Source: Fremontodendron californicum
Lineage: Eukaryota; Streptophyta; Magnoliopsida; Malvales; Malvaceae
Reading direction: 5' to 3'
DNA: 64,000 nucleotides
Assembly: GCA_030761205.1 (NCBI GenBank)
Contig: JAULJL010000041.1
Span: 1,250,001-1,314,000 of the forward strand
Shown here: in pieces, positions 8,355 through 19,570 of the stretch
Numbering within the stretch: the stretch's first letter is position 1
Layout of the letters: each line of letters starts with the position of its first letter
Program-made: the position numbers and the translations under genes
The notes under the pieces: generated by a model
The model's input: the letters and a program-made list of their open reading frames with translations, nothing else
Told to the model about the DNA's origin: nothing
Database searches by the model: none

Positions 8355-10777
8355 TCTTCTTTTTCAACTTCGCAAACTGAAACAACATTGGATTCCTGGT
8401 TGTCATCTTTAAAATCAACTGGAGGTAAAATCCATCGTTTGCAAAGAGGGACTTTTACTTCTACACTTGGCATGGCGAGAGCTGATGCTAGATTAGCTAG
8501 AGAATCTGCTTGCTTGTTCTCTCTTCTTGGTACATGTTCCAAGCTTACATTGTCAAACCATTCCAAAATGTTCTTCGCATAGTTTACATATGGTAAGAGG
8601 TCAGGCTTCTTAACTTCATAAAGTGAAAGAAGTTGGTTGATGACCAATTTGGAATCCCCAAACACTTTAAGTTGAGTGATCTTCATATCCACTGCCATTT
8701 CCAATCCAATGATCAGAGCTTGGTATTCTGCTACATTGTTGGAACAATTTTCAGTGAGAGTAAATGCATAAGGCAATACATCTCCTTCTGAAGTGACAAA
8801 GACAACACCTGCTCCAGCTCCATCTTGACGGGCAGCCCTATCGAAGAATAGTTTCCATGGCCTGGGAATTTCGATGAAAAGAACATCTTCATCTGGGAGA
8901 TCTTCAGAGAATTCCCAATCATCTGGAATCAGATGGTTTGCAAGGAAATCGGCAAGTGCTTGCCCTTTAACGGCCTTTTGTGGAATATAAGTAATATCGA
9001 ACTCTTGTAGCAAAAGAGCCCATTTTGCCAATCTTCCACTGAGCACAGACTTGGACATGAGATATTTGAGGGGATCTGCTCGCGAAACCAAACGAACAGA
9101 ATGAGCTTGCAAATAATGCCTCAGCTTTTTAACTGCAAACATCAATGACAAGCAAGTCTTTTCAATGGGAGAATAATTTAATTCAGCACCATTAAGAGTT
9201 CTACTAAGATAGTAGAGTGCAGTTTCTTTTCCTTCATCATTCTCTTGTGCCAATAATGCTCCTAAGGAACGTTCTTGTGCAGCAATATAAAGGATTAACG
9301 GTTGTCCTGGTATAGGTGCCTTCAGAATAGGTGGTTGTAACAAAAAGGTCTTAATGCTCTTAAAAGCATTACTACAGGCCTCATCCCAGACAAAAGGGAC
9401 ATCCTTCTTCATTAGCCGGCTAAATGGTTGACATCGACCAGCCAAGTTTGAGATAAAACGTCGGATATATGCCAATCTTCCTTGCAGACTTTTCAGTTCA
9501 TGCAGATTGCGCGGTTCAGGCATTTTCATGATTGCATCTATTTTTGATTGATCGATCTCAATCCCACGATGTCGTACGATGAACCCCAAAAACTTGCCCG
9601 AGGATACTCCGAACGCACACTTGAGCGGATTCATCTTCAATTGGTATCTACGCAATCTTTCAAACACTTGGCGAAGATCAGCAAGATGATCGGATTTTTT
9701 CTTTGACTTCACTACCAAGTCATCAACATAACATTCGACATTCTTGTGAAGCATATCATCAAAGATCTTTTGCATTGCTCTTTGATAAGTAGCACCTGCA
9801 TTCTTTAACCCAAATGGCATAACTTTGTAACAGTATATTCCTTTTGGAGTTCGAAATGCGGTAAGTTCTTCATCTCTTGGAGCCATGCGAATTTGATTAT
9901 AACCAGACGATCCATCCATAAAGGACAAAGCTTCATGGCCAGTTGTAGCATCAACCATTATTTCTGTTATAGGGAGAGGAAAGTCGTCCTTTGGACAAGC
10001 ATTGTTCAAGTCTCGAAAATCTACACAAACTCGAAGTTGACCATTTTTCTTTCTCACTGGAACAATATTTGAGATCCAAGTGGGATACTTGACTTCTCTA
10101 ATAAAGCCAGCTTTGATGAGCTTATTGACCTCAGCTTCAATTTGGGGGATCAAGTCAGGATGGAAACGTCGTTGAGCTTGTTTGATAGGTCGGACACTTT
10201 TCTTGACAGCCAGATGATGCATAGCTACTTTTGGATCAAGTCCCGGCATTTCTTTGTAAGTCCAAGCAAAGATATCTCGATACTCTATCAAAAGATCAAG
10301 ATAGGCTTTTTCCTCTTCTGGTGGTAAGCAAGCGTTAATAAAGATCGATCGTGGATCTTCACTAGTGCTGATGTTAACCTCCTTTAACTCATCAATAGTA
10401 GCTTGATTTCCTTCTTTAAAAGACGAAGGGGCTTTTTGGGCTTCTTCTTCTTGAGATTTTTCACCAGTTTCTTTTACAGATACATGGTTAGAAGTAAATA
10501 TTTCCGTTTCTTCAAGTTCTTCTTCCTCTGAGGATGAGACTGATTTGGTTATAACCACTGTGTGCTTTCTAGCCTTTAAAACTTCACCAGTAGTTACCTT
10601 CCATTCGCTTTGCCTTTTCATTCGAGAAGGAATTTTGCTGTGAAAATCTCTTGATTCCTTTAAAGTGGAAGATTTTCTTTTTCGGCCACAGTTAACTTCT
10701 TCAGAGTACGGACTTCCAAGCCTTGACTGAATGGAAATTGGTTTACTTACAGAAACTTCACTGCATTTTTCTCCCAT
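8339..10777 (-). CDS. Reverse transcriptase, RNase H and second (archaeal-type) RNase H
   Basis: The 812-codon frame starts within the end of gag-protease. Reverse transcriptase spans residues about 165-400, with VRVCVDFRDLN-like and FMDGSSGYNQI blocks and the catalytic YVDD near residue 348 (plus-strand 9720-9732). A first RNase H (about 450-560) starts LILYIAAQERSLGALL and lacks the usual first aspartate, so it is probably inactive. A second RNase H (about 640-770) has FFDRAARQDGAG, AEYQALIIGLE, FGDSKLVINQL and QADSLANLAS, keeping the D-E-D-D set. This dual arrangement identifies the Tat clade. The frame ends in a stop just before the integrase. The AUG at 10777 lies in the 31-bp overlap with gag-protease and may or may not be used. 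Confidence 0.93.
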   Translation of the reverse strand: MGEKCSEVSVSKPISIQSRLGSPYSEEVNCGRKRKSSTLKESRDFHSKIPSRMKRQSEWKVTTGEVLKARKHTVVITKSVSSSEEEELEETEIFTSNHVSVKETGEKSQEEEAQKAPSSFKEGNQATIDELKEVNISTSEDPRSIFINACLPPEEEKAYLDLLIEYRDIFAWTYKEMPGLDPKVAMHHLAVKKSVRPIKQAQRRFHPDLIPQIEAEVNKLIKAGFIREVKYPTWISNIVPVRKKNGQLRVCVDFRDLNNACPKDDFPLPITEIMVDATTGHEALSFMDGSSGYNQIRMAPRDEELTAFRTPKGIYCYKVMPFGLKNAGATYQRAMQKIFDDMLHKNVECYVDDLVVKSKKKSDHLADLRQVFERLRRYQLKMNPLKCAFGVSSGKFLGFIVRHRGIEIDQSKIDAIMKMPEPRNLHELKSLQGRLAYIRRFISNLAGRCQPFSRLMKKDVPFVWDEACSNAFKSIKTFLLQPPILKAPIPGQPLILYIAAQERSLGALLAQENDEGKETALYYLSRTLNGAELNYSPIEKTCLSLMFAVKKLRHYLQAHSVRLVSRADPLKYLMSKSVLSGRLAKWALLLQEFDITYIPQKAVKGQALADFLANHLIPDDWEFSEDLPDEDVLFIEIPRPWKLFFDRAARQDGAGAGVVFVTSEGDVLPYAFTLTENCSNNVAEYQALIIGLEMAVDMKITQLKVFGDSKLVINQLLSLYEVKKPDLLPYVNYAKNILEWFDNVSLEHVPRRENKQADSLANLASALAMPSVEVKVPLCKRWILPPVDFKDDNQESNVVSVCEVEKEDWRSH

Positions 10778-13700
10778 TCGTTCAAAACTGACCTTCGTGA
10801 TGGTTGAATGCTCAAACGATCAAACACTGAACATCGTGTTGAGCGTGCCCCCAAGCGATCAAATACTGAAAGTCCTGGTGGCTTCACTGCATCTTCTGGC
10901 TCCTCGGGAACTTCCTCCACATTTATGTATCTCGAAGTTTGTTTATGAATCTTCAATTTTAATGGAGAATATCCAAGCCCCTCTCTAGAAGTTCCAATGT
11001 GATCAATCTTCTTTTGCCAGACCTGTCGGATCTTGAATGAACTTTGCGGTTTTTCTTTGCTAGGCTCTTTTGTCTCGTGAGCCAATTTTGCAACATCCTC
11101 TTGTTTATACCCAGCTTTAACAAGCAACCTATAAGCGTTAGGATCAAAATCTTTAGCTCGATGAGTAGGAAGATCTTGATGTTCACAAAGAGGTTCTTCT
11201 ACTGGTCTAACAAATCCTTGCAGTGGAGGTATAAGGCCTCTTGATTCTTCCAAGTTAGTGAGAGGAAGAGTCAGATCCTTTAAACCTTGAGCAATTTCAT
11301 CTTCTCCAACTGTGGAAGAAGCCAAATTCTTTCTCTTTTGCTTTAATTCTTGCATCGGGTTGGGCATTACTTCTTCGATAAATGTATCTTTTAGATAAAA
11401 CTTTGCATCTGCGAAATGTGCTTCTGCTATAGTAAATGGCTTAGCGTCTGCAAGGATCGTCTTGACTTGACCGTTTCTGCAATACTTGAGACATTGATGC
11501 AGAGTTGAGGAGACTACACCATTTTGATGTATCCACGGTCGTCCTAACAACATGTTGTACGTCGTTTTGGCATCGATTACATGGAAAAGTGGACTTGACT
11601 CCATATCTCCAATGAAAAGTTGAAGTCTAAGTTTTCCAAGAGCTCTTTGTCCCCCTTGGTTGAATCCTTGGATCATCAAGCGGCTTTGCATCAACTCATC
11701 CAAAGGAACTCCCAATTCTTTCATTGTCATCAACGGGAGTATGTTGACAGCAGAACCATCATCGATCAAGATTCTATTGATCTTCTGTTCTCGAGTATAT
11801 CCTACGACGAACAACGGCCGATTATGAGGGGTTGACACTAGCAACAGATCTTCATCAGAAAAGTTAATTTTCGTAGCACAAGTATGATCATCAACTTCAA
11901 ATGCTACTGAGTCAATGTTGTTTTCATTATCTTCATTGCCACCGTTATGGTAACAAGTCATGAAAACCAAATCTTCATTTCTAAGCTGAATTGGCATGAA
12001 TTCGTTTAAAGTGATTTGCCTCCTTGACTTTCTCCCTACTGAATTTTTACCTCGAGATGGCATTTTTGCTTCTTGAGGCACATTGGGCTTTGGAAGTTCA
12101 GATGGTCGTTTGATCATCTTAGCTCTTGTAGGAACTTTCACAACTTTTGGAAGATTCTTCCTTTTGCTTCTTCGGCGTGTGACTAGAGTCCAACCATCGT
12201 AGTCTTGATTTTGTCTTTGAAGCAAATAGTTGTCCCCACTTTCCTGAAGACCCTCCATCGTACTTGTACTTGGAGCCAGTATGATAGGATCAAAAGAGCC
12301 AAATTTTATGGTTCTATCCAGCAAATTGGATTGAGAAACCATATTGACTGATGCCAAATTTGACGACATCGTTTCTTCTTCAAACTCGATTTTTCCTTCT
12401 TCATAGAGTCGCATGATTTTATCCTTCAAAATAAAGCACTTCTCCAGAGGATGGCTAATCAAGCGATGGTACCTGCAATAATTGGGGTCTTCTACTTTAT
12501 CAGCTTCTTCAGGTCGCTTCATTTCTGGCAACTGAATCAGCTTAGTCTTTAAAAGTTCTTCAAGAATGCTTGAAACATCAGAATCAGGAAAAGGATACTT
12601 CTTTTCTTGCCTCTCCTTCAAAGTGATCTTGCCTTTACCTTTGTCTTGGATAGGAGAAGATTTCGTCTCTTGAGATTGTTTTGACTTGGGAGATATCTTA
12701 AGAGGCTTGGTAGTCACGGCCATGGACTGTTTGCTTTCTCCCTTGTTGGTAAAGGTTTTGCCCCCTTTGCGGGTATCTTGTTTTTCTTTGGCTTTCTTTG
12801 GCTCTTGCACCGGAGGTTCTTGATTTCCAGCAGCTGTCATACTCAACTCCATATCATGAGCACGAGTGGCTAATTCTTCAAAGGTCTTAGGCTTGATGCC
12901 TTGAAGAATGTAACGCAAGCCCCAATTCATGCCTTGGATGCACATGTCAAGGGCAGAAGACTCAGACAGTCTTTCTTTGCAGTTAAGGCTCAGATTTCTC
13001 CATCTGTGAATGTAATCAATGACTGGCTCATCCTTCCATTGACGTGAGCTTGTGAGTTCGATCATGCTGACTAAGCGACGAGTACTGTAGAATCGATTAA
13101 GGAATTCACGCTCAAGTTGTTCCCAGTTGTCAATCGTCCCAGGCTCGAGATCAGTATACCAATCAAAGGCGTTGCTTTTTAGGGAGCGAACGAACTGCTT
13201 CACCATGAGATCCCCATAGGTACCAGCATTATTGCAAGTTTCCACGAAATGTGCAACATGTTGGCGTGGATTTCCTTTTCCATCGAACTGCTGAAACTTT
13301 GGGGGTTGATAGTTCCCAGGCATCCTCAGACGATCAATCCTTTGAGAATATGGTTTTGCATATGTATATGAAGGTTGAGTGATGCTTTCAACTTGATCTT
13401 TGATAGCCTCCTTGATAAGATCCTTGAGCTGACTGGTAGTGACAAGTTCATTGATCTTTTCTTCAGAATCTTTAGCAACTTCCTTGCCAGAGTTCTCACC
13501 ATCATCTTGAAAGATTGATTGCCAGTTCTGGTTTGAAGCTTCGTTCCTTTTTCCAGTGAGACCGGCGATCTTGTCCATCATGGAAGCGATCTGGTTATCT
13601 TTCTCTTTGATACTTGCTGAAAGAATTTCAACAGATTTTGCCAGAAGTGCAACTTGTTCTTCCAATGATGTGGTGCCAGTTGTCATGACAGCCATTACTC

Positions 13701-14046
13701 CAGAACTTGATTTTGGAGTAGATGATGGAATAGGCTTGTTGCTTGAGTAGCTATCTTGTTCTTTGTATGTTAACTGACGACTTGCACTTGATCCTCGAGG
13801 AGAATCGACTTGTTCAGCGGAAACTTCTTCTAAGTCTTGAATTGAAGAAGCAGTGTCATAGAGAGGGTTTTGATTGAGCACCGGAAAAGTTTGCTCATAC
13901 AATTCAGCAAGAGTTTTGGTCTTGCTCCTAGTGCCATAAGGATGAGCGGGGATATCAACGCTTGATGATGAAGTGGGGTAGACTGCAGGATTAGCTCGAG
14001 CAGGCTTGAGAGTTGGTTTGTTAGCAAGGTTCTTCTTGGGAGCCAT
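10747..14046 (-). CDS. Gag and aspartic protease polyprotein
   Basis: The open frame reaches back to 14130, inside the LTR. I choose the ATG at 14046 (MAPKKNLAN) because it lies after the primer-binding site. The product is about 1099 residues. A predicted helical stretch lies at about 120-160. The retrotransposon gag core spans residues about 249-402 (from YQPPKFQQFDGKG to ATRAHDMELSM). A CHHC knuckle with CX2HX4HX4C spacing (CRYHRLISHPLEKC) lies at about 523-536. A pepsin-like protease motif ILIDDGSAVNILP lies near 762. Two RLG-containing repeats (SVFDRLG...) sit near the end. The stop lies in a 31-bp overlap with the RT frame, at a run of five A on the minus strand. Confidence 0.92.
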   Translation of the reverse strand: MAPKKNLANKPTLKPARANPAVYPTSSSSVDIPAHPYGTRSKTKTLAELYEQTFPVLNQNPLYDTASSIQDLEEVSAEQVDSPRGSSASRQLTYKEQDSYSSNKPIPSSTPKSSSGVMAVMTTGTTSLEEQVALLAKSVEILSASIKEKDNQIASMMDKIAGLTGKRNEASNQNWQSIFQDDGENSGKEVAKDSEEKINELVTTSQLKDLIKEAIKDQVESITQPSYTYAKPYSQRIDRLRMPGNYQPPKFQQFDGKGNPRQHVAHFVETCNNAGTYGDLMVKQFVRSLKSNAFDWYTDLEPGTIDNWEQLEREFLNRFYSTRRLVSMIELTSSRQWKDEPVIDYIHRWRNLSLNCKERLSESSALDMCIQGMNWGLRYILQGIKPKTFEELATRAHDMELSMTAAGNQEPPVQEPKKAKEKQDTRKGGKTFTNKGESKQSMAVTTKPLKISPKSKQSQETKSSPIQDKGKGKITLKERQEKKYPFPDSDVSSILEELLKTKLIQLPEMKRPEEADKVEDPNYCRYHRLISHPLEKCFILKDKIMRLYEEGKIEFEEETMSSNLASVNMVSQSNLLDRTIKFGSFDPIILAPSTSTMEGLQESGDNYLLQRQNQDYDGWTLVTRRRSKRKNLPKVVKVPTRAKMIKRPSELPKPNVPQEAKMPSRGKNSVGRKSRRQITLNEFMPIQLRNEDLVFMTCYHNGGNEDNENNIDSVAFEVDDHTCATKINFSDEDLLLVSTPHNRPLFVVGYTREQKINRILIDDGSAVNILPLMTMKELGVPLDELMQSRLMIQGFNQGGQRALGKLRLQLFIGDMESSPLFHVIDAKTTYNMLLGRPWIHQNGVVSSTLHQCLKYCRNGQVKTILADAKPFTIAEAHFADAKFYLKDTFIEEVMPNPMQELKQKRKNLASSTVGEDEIAQGLKDLTLPLTNLEESRGLIPPLQGFVRPVEEPLCEHQDLPTHRAKDFDPNAYRLLVKAGYKQEDVAKLAHETKEPSKEKPQSSFKIRQVWQKKIDHIGTSREGLGYSPLKLKIHKQTSRYINVEEVPEEPEDAVKPPGLSVFDRLGARSTRCSVFDRLSIQPSRRSVLNEWEKNAVKFL

Positions 14047-14096
14047 TGTAACTTGATAACTTGAGTTTTGAAGAAAAGAGATGAAAGGCAGAGATT

Positions 14097-14114
14097 GTCC
14101 CACCAGGCGTGCCA
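14097..14114 (-). other. Primer-binding site of the Tat-type element
   Basis: Five bases inside the 5' LTR, the minus strand reads TGGCACGCCTGGTGGGAC. The opening TGG is complementary to the CCA end of a tRNA, and the position is right for a minus-strand primer. I cannot say with certainty which tRNA it matches. Confidence 0.75.
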
Positions 14115-14119
14115 AAATT

Positions 14120-15206
14120 TGTACACACAAATTTTATGTCAAAAATATGACAAGGAAAATTTGGAGTCAAATAAATAATTTTATTAATCAAACTTTGAGG
14201 TTACAATCTCTGAATATTCTTAAAGAAAGAAATCCTTTGATTCTTTTCTTCAGTAAAACTTTGATCCAAGGGTCTTCACGACTTGATCTTGAATCGGTGA
14301 GATCTGCTTCAAGGGTCTTCTAGACTTGGTCTTGAAAAACAGGAATTATCTCCTTTCCTTCGATGAACAAGATCGGAGAGCAGCTTCTTAGAGAATTCTC
14401 AAGAACAAGCACCGCGTTCTTAGAATTTCTCTAATTTCTTCTTAAGAATTTTGAGAGGATTTGGCTCTTCAAAATCTTCTTCTCTTCAGGCTTTCTGAAT
14501 TGTGAATTTGTGTTAAGGGGAGGTCTCTATTTATAGTGGTAGCTAGCCAGGTGAAAGAGAGTTTTAAAAGAACTCATCCTCCTTATTTATCTCTTAATTA
14601 ATTTAATTAGAGATAATATCTTCTTATTTATCTCTTAATTAATTTAATTTAATTAGAGATAAAATATTTATTTTTTATCACTTAATTAATTAATTAAATA
14701 AGAGATAAAATATTTATTTATCTCTTAATTAATTTAATTTAATTAGAGATAAAACTTTATTATTTATCCCTTAATTAATTAATTAAATTAGAGATAAAAT
14801 ATTTATTTTTTATCACTTAATTAATTAATTAAATTAGAGATAAAATATTTATTTATCTCTTAATTAATTTAATTTAATTAGAGATAAAAATTTATTATTT
14901 ATCTCTTAATTAATTTAATTTAATTAGAGATAAAAATTTATTATTTATCTCTTAATTAATTTAATTTAATTAGAGGTAAAATAATTATGACACATGGGTG
15001 AAATTTGATTGGATAACCCATGAATCCTTGCAATTTGATTGGTCAAACCATATGTACATATTTAATTAATTATAAAATAATTAATTATAATATGATATTA
15101 TCAATTTCACATGGTAATGTATAATTTAATTGAAAATTTCTTAATTAAAAGAATTTCAATTGACACGTGGCAATTTGTAATTGCTTACAAAATTTCTCCT
15201 TCTACA
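14120..15206 (-). repeat. 5' LTR of the Tat-type element
   Basis: This 1087-bp LTR carries the promoter end of the element. The minus-strand TATA-like TATAAATA is at 14528-14535, and a palindromic-unit array with about nine units is at 14583-14985. It is followed by the CATTC duplication at 15207-15211 and then the continuation of the interrupted repeat. Confidence 0.93.
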
Positions 15207-15430
15207 CATTCGTGTATTTGTGTCATGTTCATGTTATTTTTGTGTCATGTCGTATTTTAATTATTTTTTTCATGTTACGTTCGTATCATATAATTATGTT
15301 GTGTCTGAAATTGTCGGATATAATAGACCATATTCAAATAACTCTCAATCTTATACAAGGTGTCGTATAAGAATAAAAATTATTTTTTTTTAAAATTATT
15401 ATATTTACTACTCTTGCTTTTTTATTGGGT
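15207..15430. repeat. Right part of the interrupted dispersed repeat
   Basis: The sequence matches about 25844-26065 nearly exactly. It picks up at the CATTC duplication and continues the sequence left at 921. Similarity stops near 15428, where one copy goes on with 'attgggttttt' and the other with 'atttttcaaattt', so this is the likely right boundary of the shared segment. Confidence 0.8.
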
Positions 15431-18100
15431 TTTTAGTGTTTAAGTTTTTAAATTCAAAATTAATTTTAAAATAATTAAAAACTTATTTATATTTTGATTG
15501 AAAACTATCAATTTTATATTTTTATTGTATATTATTATAAAAAAATATTTTTTTATTATTGTATCATGCCGTACTCATGTCCTATTTTTCTAAAAGTTCA
15601 AGTATTGCTGTATCCTTATTGCATGTCCGTGTCCGTGCTTTTTGAATTTGGATCGAATGTCGGATATGGGTATGTATCCGATACGGGATATGCTCAATTT
15701 TTTCTAAGTTTTTTCTTATCTGAATAATCGTACCCTCATATTCATATTCAAATATGTGTCAGACACGGATGTAGACACAAATACTTCAACAACAAAAAAA
15801 TGAAGAGCTGAAGTAACCTAGGTGCTCGGTTTAGGCATTAGCTTTCTTGCTGGTTTGCTTAATAGAGGCTTGTTGGACTAGCCCCCCTTTCATTCTCGAT
15901 GCATGCTTTAAGCTTTCTTGGAGATTGTATGGCCCTTATGAGAAGGTGAGGACCGTTGCTTTTGCTTTGCATTTGAAGACAGACAGATTTAGCCATTACC
16001 ATTCCTTATTAGACCCTAACTAGACAAAGATTTTGACATATTGGATGACACAGATAGCATATTTCCTAGATATATCCCTACAAATTAGAGGTAATTGATT
16101 AAAAAAGATAATCAAATTCATCATTATGTTTATGTATTGAAATTATTCAATATATATATTGCATCTTTCTGGTTGTGAAATTGCAGAAGATAAAATGTCT
16201 AAAGCTAGAAAAATAAAATCGAATAGCTATCGAGAACCTAGCTAGATTTATATTGTGAATCATTCTACCAAGATTATGTTGATGGATTGTGATGAAGAGA
16301 CAGCATAGTTGTTTTTCAGTTTTAATATGATTACAGTCATTAGGATCTAATCGATGAATAAAAAATCGGATCGGAGGTCAAACCGGTTAGACCTCCGATT
16401 TCCGATTCAACAATAATTTATATATATTTGTTAAATGTGTCAATATTACCAACTCATGTGAATCTTCATATACGATTTGGGTTTAAAATAAAATGGTTAA
16501 TGGTTTTTTAATTTTAGTTTGAATTCAGTCCAATGGGTTTCAAATTTTTAATGAAATTGGGCTAAAAAAACCCCCAAAAAATATATAATCCACAAATTTT
16601 CGGTTCATTCGAGTTTTTCTGGGTTAACCGATTCTCGGTTCTCTTTTTTTCGGTTTTCACCAGTTCTTAAATTTTTTTATTACATTAATATAGTTGAACC
16701 GTCCGATCTGATTTTTTTCATCATTGGATCAAATTGCTAAGTTAGGCTCATTCTTTATTTTCTTTAACGTATTCGTGTCTGACATATATTTAAATACGAG
16801 TATGAGATATGATCCTCCAAATATATGAAAAAACTTTAAAAAAATTGAGCATATTCGAATCAGACACGTATTGATATTCGATACTCATCCGAATCCGAAT
16901 AACATAACTGAAATGGAATTGTGGTCATAAAATCAGGAGTCAGGACCCCCTTCATATTGGAGAAAGAACATTTCCATTGACCCACTAAGACATTGCAGCT
17001 TGGTGAATGCAGCAGCTTCTTAAAGGGTGTTTCAGCTTTTGTTAATGTTGTCATTTCATGGAATATTATTAAAGTATCTCAATACATTTCTCAGTATCCA
17101 CTGTCTCTAAACTGAGACCCACCAGATCATACTGTTCTTTGATAATAGAGATAAGTGCTTTGACTGAAACATGAGGTAGCCTTTGCAACCCTGAGTTTTA
17201 TAGGGGTTAAGAAAGGGAAAGAAATTTAGAACTACATATCCTACAATCAAATAGGAAGCATTTGGAACATTAGTGATTAGTCCAGATGATTCATATAATA
17301 ATTTTTAAAATATGATATTTAATAGATTTGGATTCAAATTTTAATATTTATATTTTTTTATCTTAAATTACGATTTATTTTATATATATAAAAAATAAAA
17401 ATAAAAAAGCATTTGGATTTTGAATTTTTGGACTTTTGGACTTTTGACCTCTCAAGTCAAAAAAAAATATGCTGGTGTCATTTTTGACAAATGGTTTTGA
17501 TGCAAAAAAGTAAGTCAATAATACTTGATGGTCCAAAATTTGATTCTAGAACATGCAAGAGAAGCCACTAGCATGACTAAGGTGATGGTAAGAGTAGGGA
17601 TGGGGATGGAAAATAAAAAATTAGACATTTGATATTATTTGATTAATTTTTGTGAATTTGAATATTACAGATTCGGATATTATATTTATTATTCATAACG
17701 GATTCGAATATATACCTTTGGATATTCGTTATTTGAATTTTTTTTATTTTGATGAAGATAGTGTCGGATATTTGAATTTGTTATCCAAATTCGTTTTATT
17801 TATAGGGATTCAGATATCCGAATTCAATATCTATTTATATATTTAATTATTGTTTAATTTTATATATATTTTTAAAAAAAAATAAATTAGGATATTTAGC
17901 GGATTCGGATATCCGACGAATATTGCTTTTTAAATCGGATGCAGTTTCGAATAATAATATTTGAATAATAAACGAATTCAAATTTTAAATAAATTAAATG
18001 AATTCAAATTCAAATATTTAAAAATTATAGATATCTGATTCATTATCATTCCTTTCCTACAATAACACTCTAATGGTAATGTTAGATATATATAGTGACA
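15431..18100. other. Gene-free stretch with low-copy-looking patches and old inverted repeats
   Basis: No supported gene. About 15650-15780 and 16757-16885 are inverted copies of one sequence that includes the reverse-complementary core ATATGCTCAATTTTTT and TGTCAGACACG, about 1 kb apart. About 16345-16720 has GATCGGAGGTCAAACCGGTT at one end and GTTGAACCGTCCGATCTGAT at the other, an imperfect terminal inverted repeat. About 17590-18060 is rich in GGATTCGGATATCCGA-type motifs. The less AT-rich patches (about 15790-16070 and 16900-17200) may be remnants of older sequence; I do not recognise any protein in them. Confidence 0.5.
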
Positions 18101-18429
18101 CCCAATTTTTACCCAAAACCTCTAACTCGATTCTTAATCGAGTATTGAGTTGATAAACCCATTACTAGCTATGGTATTAATTCTTTTTGGGCTATGAGCT
18201 TAATTTTGGTTTGGGCTTTGGGACGCGATAGAAAAAAAGTTCATATTGTTGGTAATCTCTTAATTTTTATTTTATTTTATTTTTGTTTTACTTTATCATT
18301 TACTAAAATTTTTCTTTCGGGAGATTTTTTTTAATATTTATAAATTTTAATTTAATTAATAATCATAAATAAATTTAAATTTAATCATATAAATAATTAT
18401 AATTTATTTAAATATTTTTTTATTTTTTA

Positions 18430-19260
18430 ATATTTTAAGTAAGTAAATTTAGAGTTAAAATTGAATTACTATGATAAGTTATGCAAAATCTAGGATGAAT
18501 TGAGACACAATACAAAAACAACATGAGAAAATAATTAAAACATGACACGACACGAAAAATAACATGAACACGATATGAATACACGAACGTGTCAAAATCT
18601 ATATAAAATAAATTATTAACACGTAAAAATTTATATAAATTTATAATACTTTGAACACACAAAAAAATAACACGAACACGGTACGAACATACAATTTTTT
18701 TTAATTGAATAATTTGAGGGGGAATCAATTGAAGGGCAATTGCGACAATGATAAATCAATTGAGGGACAATTATGGCGAAAGTCAATCAATTGAGGGGTA
18801 ATTGTGGCAAAAGGAAGAAAGAAATGAAATAGAGAAAGAAAAAAATAAAAGAAAAGGGAAAAAATGAGAAAAAGATTCTTGTATTCGTGTTGTGTTTGTG
18901 TTATAATCGTATTCAATGTATTACATATATATAAATTTTGACACGTTAATAATTCGTATTATATAAATTTTGATACATTCGTGCATTCGTGTCATTTTAG
19001 TGTTATTTTTTCGTGTTGTCTTGTGTTTTTATTTTTTTCCGTGTCGTGTCCTAAATGGTTAGGTCTAATTGGCATTATTCAAATAACTCTCAATTCTGTG
19101 TCAAGTTTGTTTTACAGAAATTTCAACACGTTCGTGTATTTATGTCGTGGTCATGTTATTTTTTAATGTCGTGTCATATTTTAGTTATTTTTTTATGTCA
19201 TGTCTGTGTGTGATACTATTCAAATAAATCTTAATTTTGTATCACGTGTTATGTAATGAT
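18430..19260. repeat. Diverged CGTGTC-type repeats in both orientations
   Basis: About 18530-18700 carries the reverse complement of the motif set seen at 1-921 (cgaacgtgtcaaaatct, tattaacacg, aacacgacatgaa-like). About 18880-19240 carries it again in direct orientation. Between them, 18722-18810 has three imperfect copies of CAATTGAGGGGCAATTGYGRC. This is the same repeat family as 1-921 but older, and no coding potential is evident. Confidence 0.55.
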
Positions 19261-19528
19261 TGGTTCTTTATTTTTATTTTCTAAATAAGGTCATATTAGT
19301 TTTTTTATTTTTATATTATTGAATAAAAAATTATTGTATTGATAAATTACCGGTAAAAATTAAAATATTGAATAATAATATGAGATGAGTTCATGTAAGT
19401 AGTTTTTTTTTTTTAAACTTTTGGTGTTGAATCAAAAGAAAAAAAAAATATTGTGATGATTAAATAGTAAAAATAAAAACTATGTTAGATGGTATTATAA
19501 GTTATAAGTTATTGTATGATAGTTGTTA

Positions 19529-19531
<3 letters not shown>

Positions 19532-19567
<36 letters not shown>
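19532..19567. repeat. (TA)n microsatellite
   Basis: A run of about 17 TA units is embedded in AT-rich DNA. Nothing else is recognised from 19260 to 20769 beyond scattered CGTGTC-like motifs near 20520-20630. Confidence 0.9.

Positions 19568-19570
<3 letters not shown>

Larger units (their letters stand above)
922..15206 (-). mobile_element. Ty3/gypsy LTR retrotransposon, Tat-type, with antisense PMD cargo gene
   Basis: The element is 14,285 bp and is transcribed on the minus strand. It is bounded by direct LTRs that start TGTACACAC and end TTCTACA in plus-strand reading, and by an exact 5-bp duplication CATTC (917-921 and 15207-15211). An uninterrupted copy of the host repeat at 25844-25848 has a single CATTC, which confirms the boundaries. 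In minus orientation the order is 5' LTR, primer-binding site, gag-protease, RT, RNase H, second RNase H, integrase, a long 3' region and a purine-rich tract. The second, archaeal-type RNase H after the degenerate gypsy RNase H is a known mark of the Tat clade. The 3' region holds an antisense gene and a host-gene fragment. The LTRs are nearly identical outside one array, so insertion looks recent, but the two breaks in the coding frame suggest this copy is not autonomous. Confidence 0.93.

Noticed and set aside
10747..10777. Programmed -1 frameshift site between gag-pro and RT
   Set aside because: The overlap has a run of five A but not the canonical X-XXY-YYZ heptamer in the right phase, and a single-base length change explains it as well. 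Left open as a finding rather than annotated.
11044..11244. Plus-strand small frames opposite gag-pol (for example 11044-11244, 11620-11835, 13556-13750)
   Set aside because: They are antisense shadows of well-supported coding frames, with no domains or start context.
16860..17054. 64-codon minus-strand frame as a gene fragment
   Set aside because: It resembles no protein I know and overlaps the inverted repeat, so coding is not supported.
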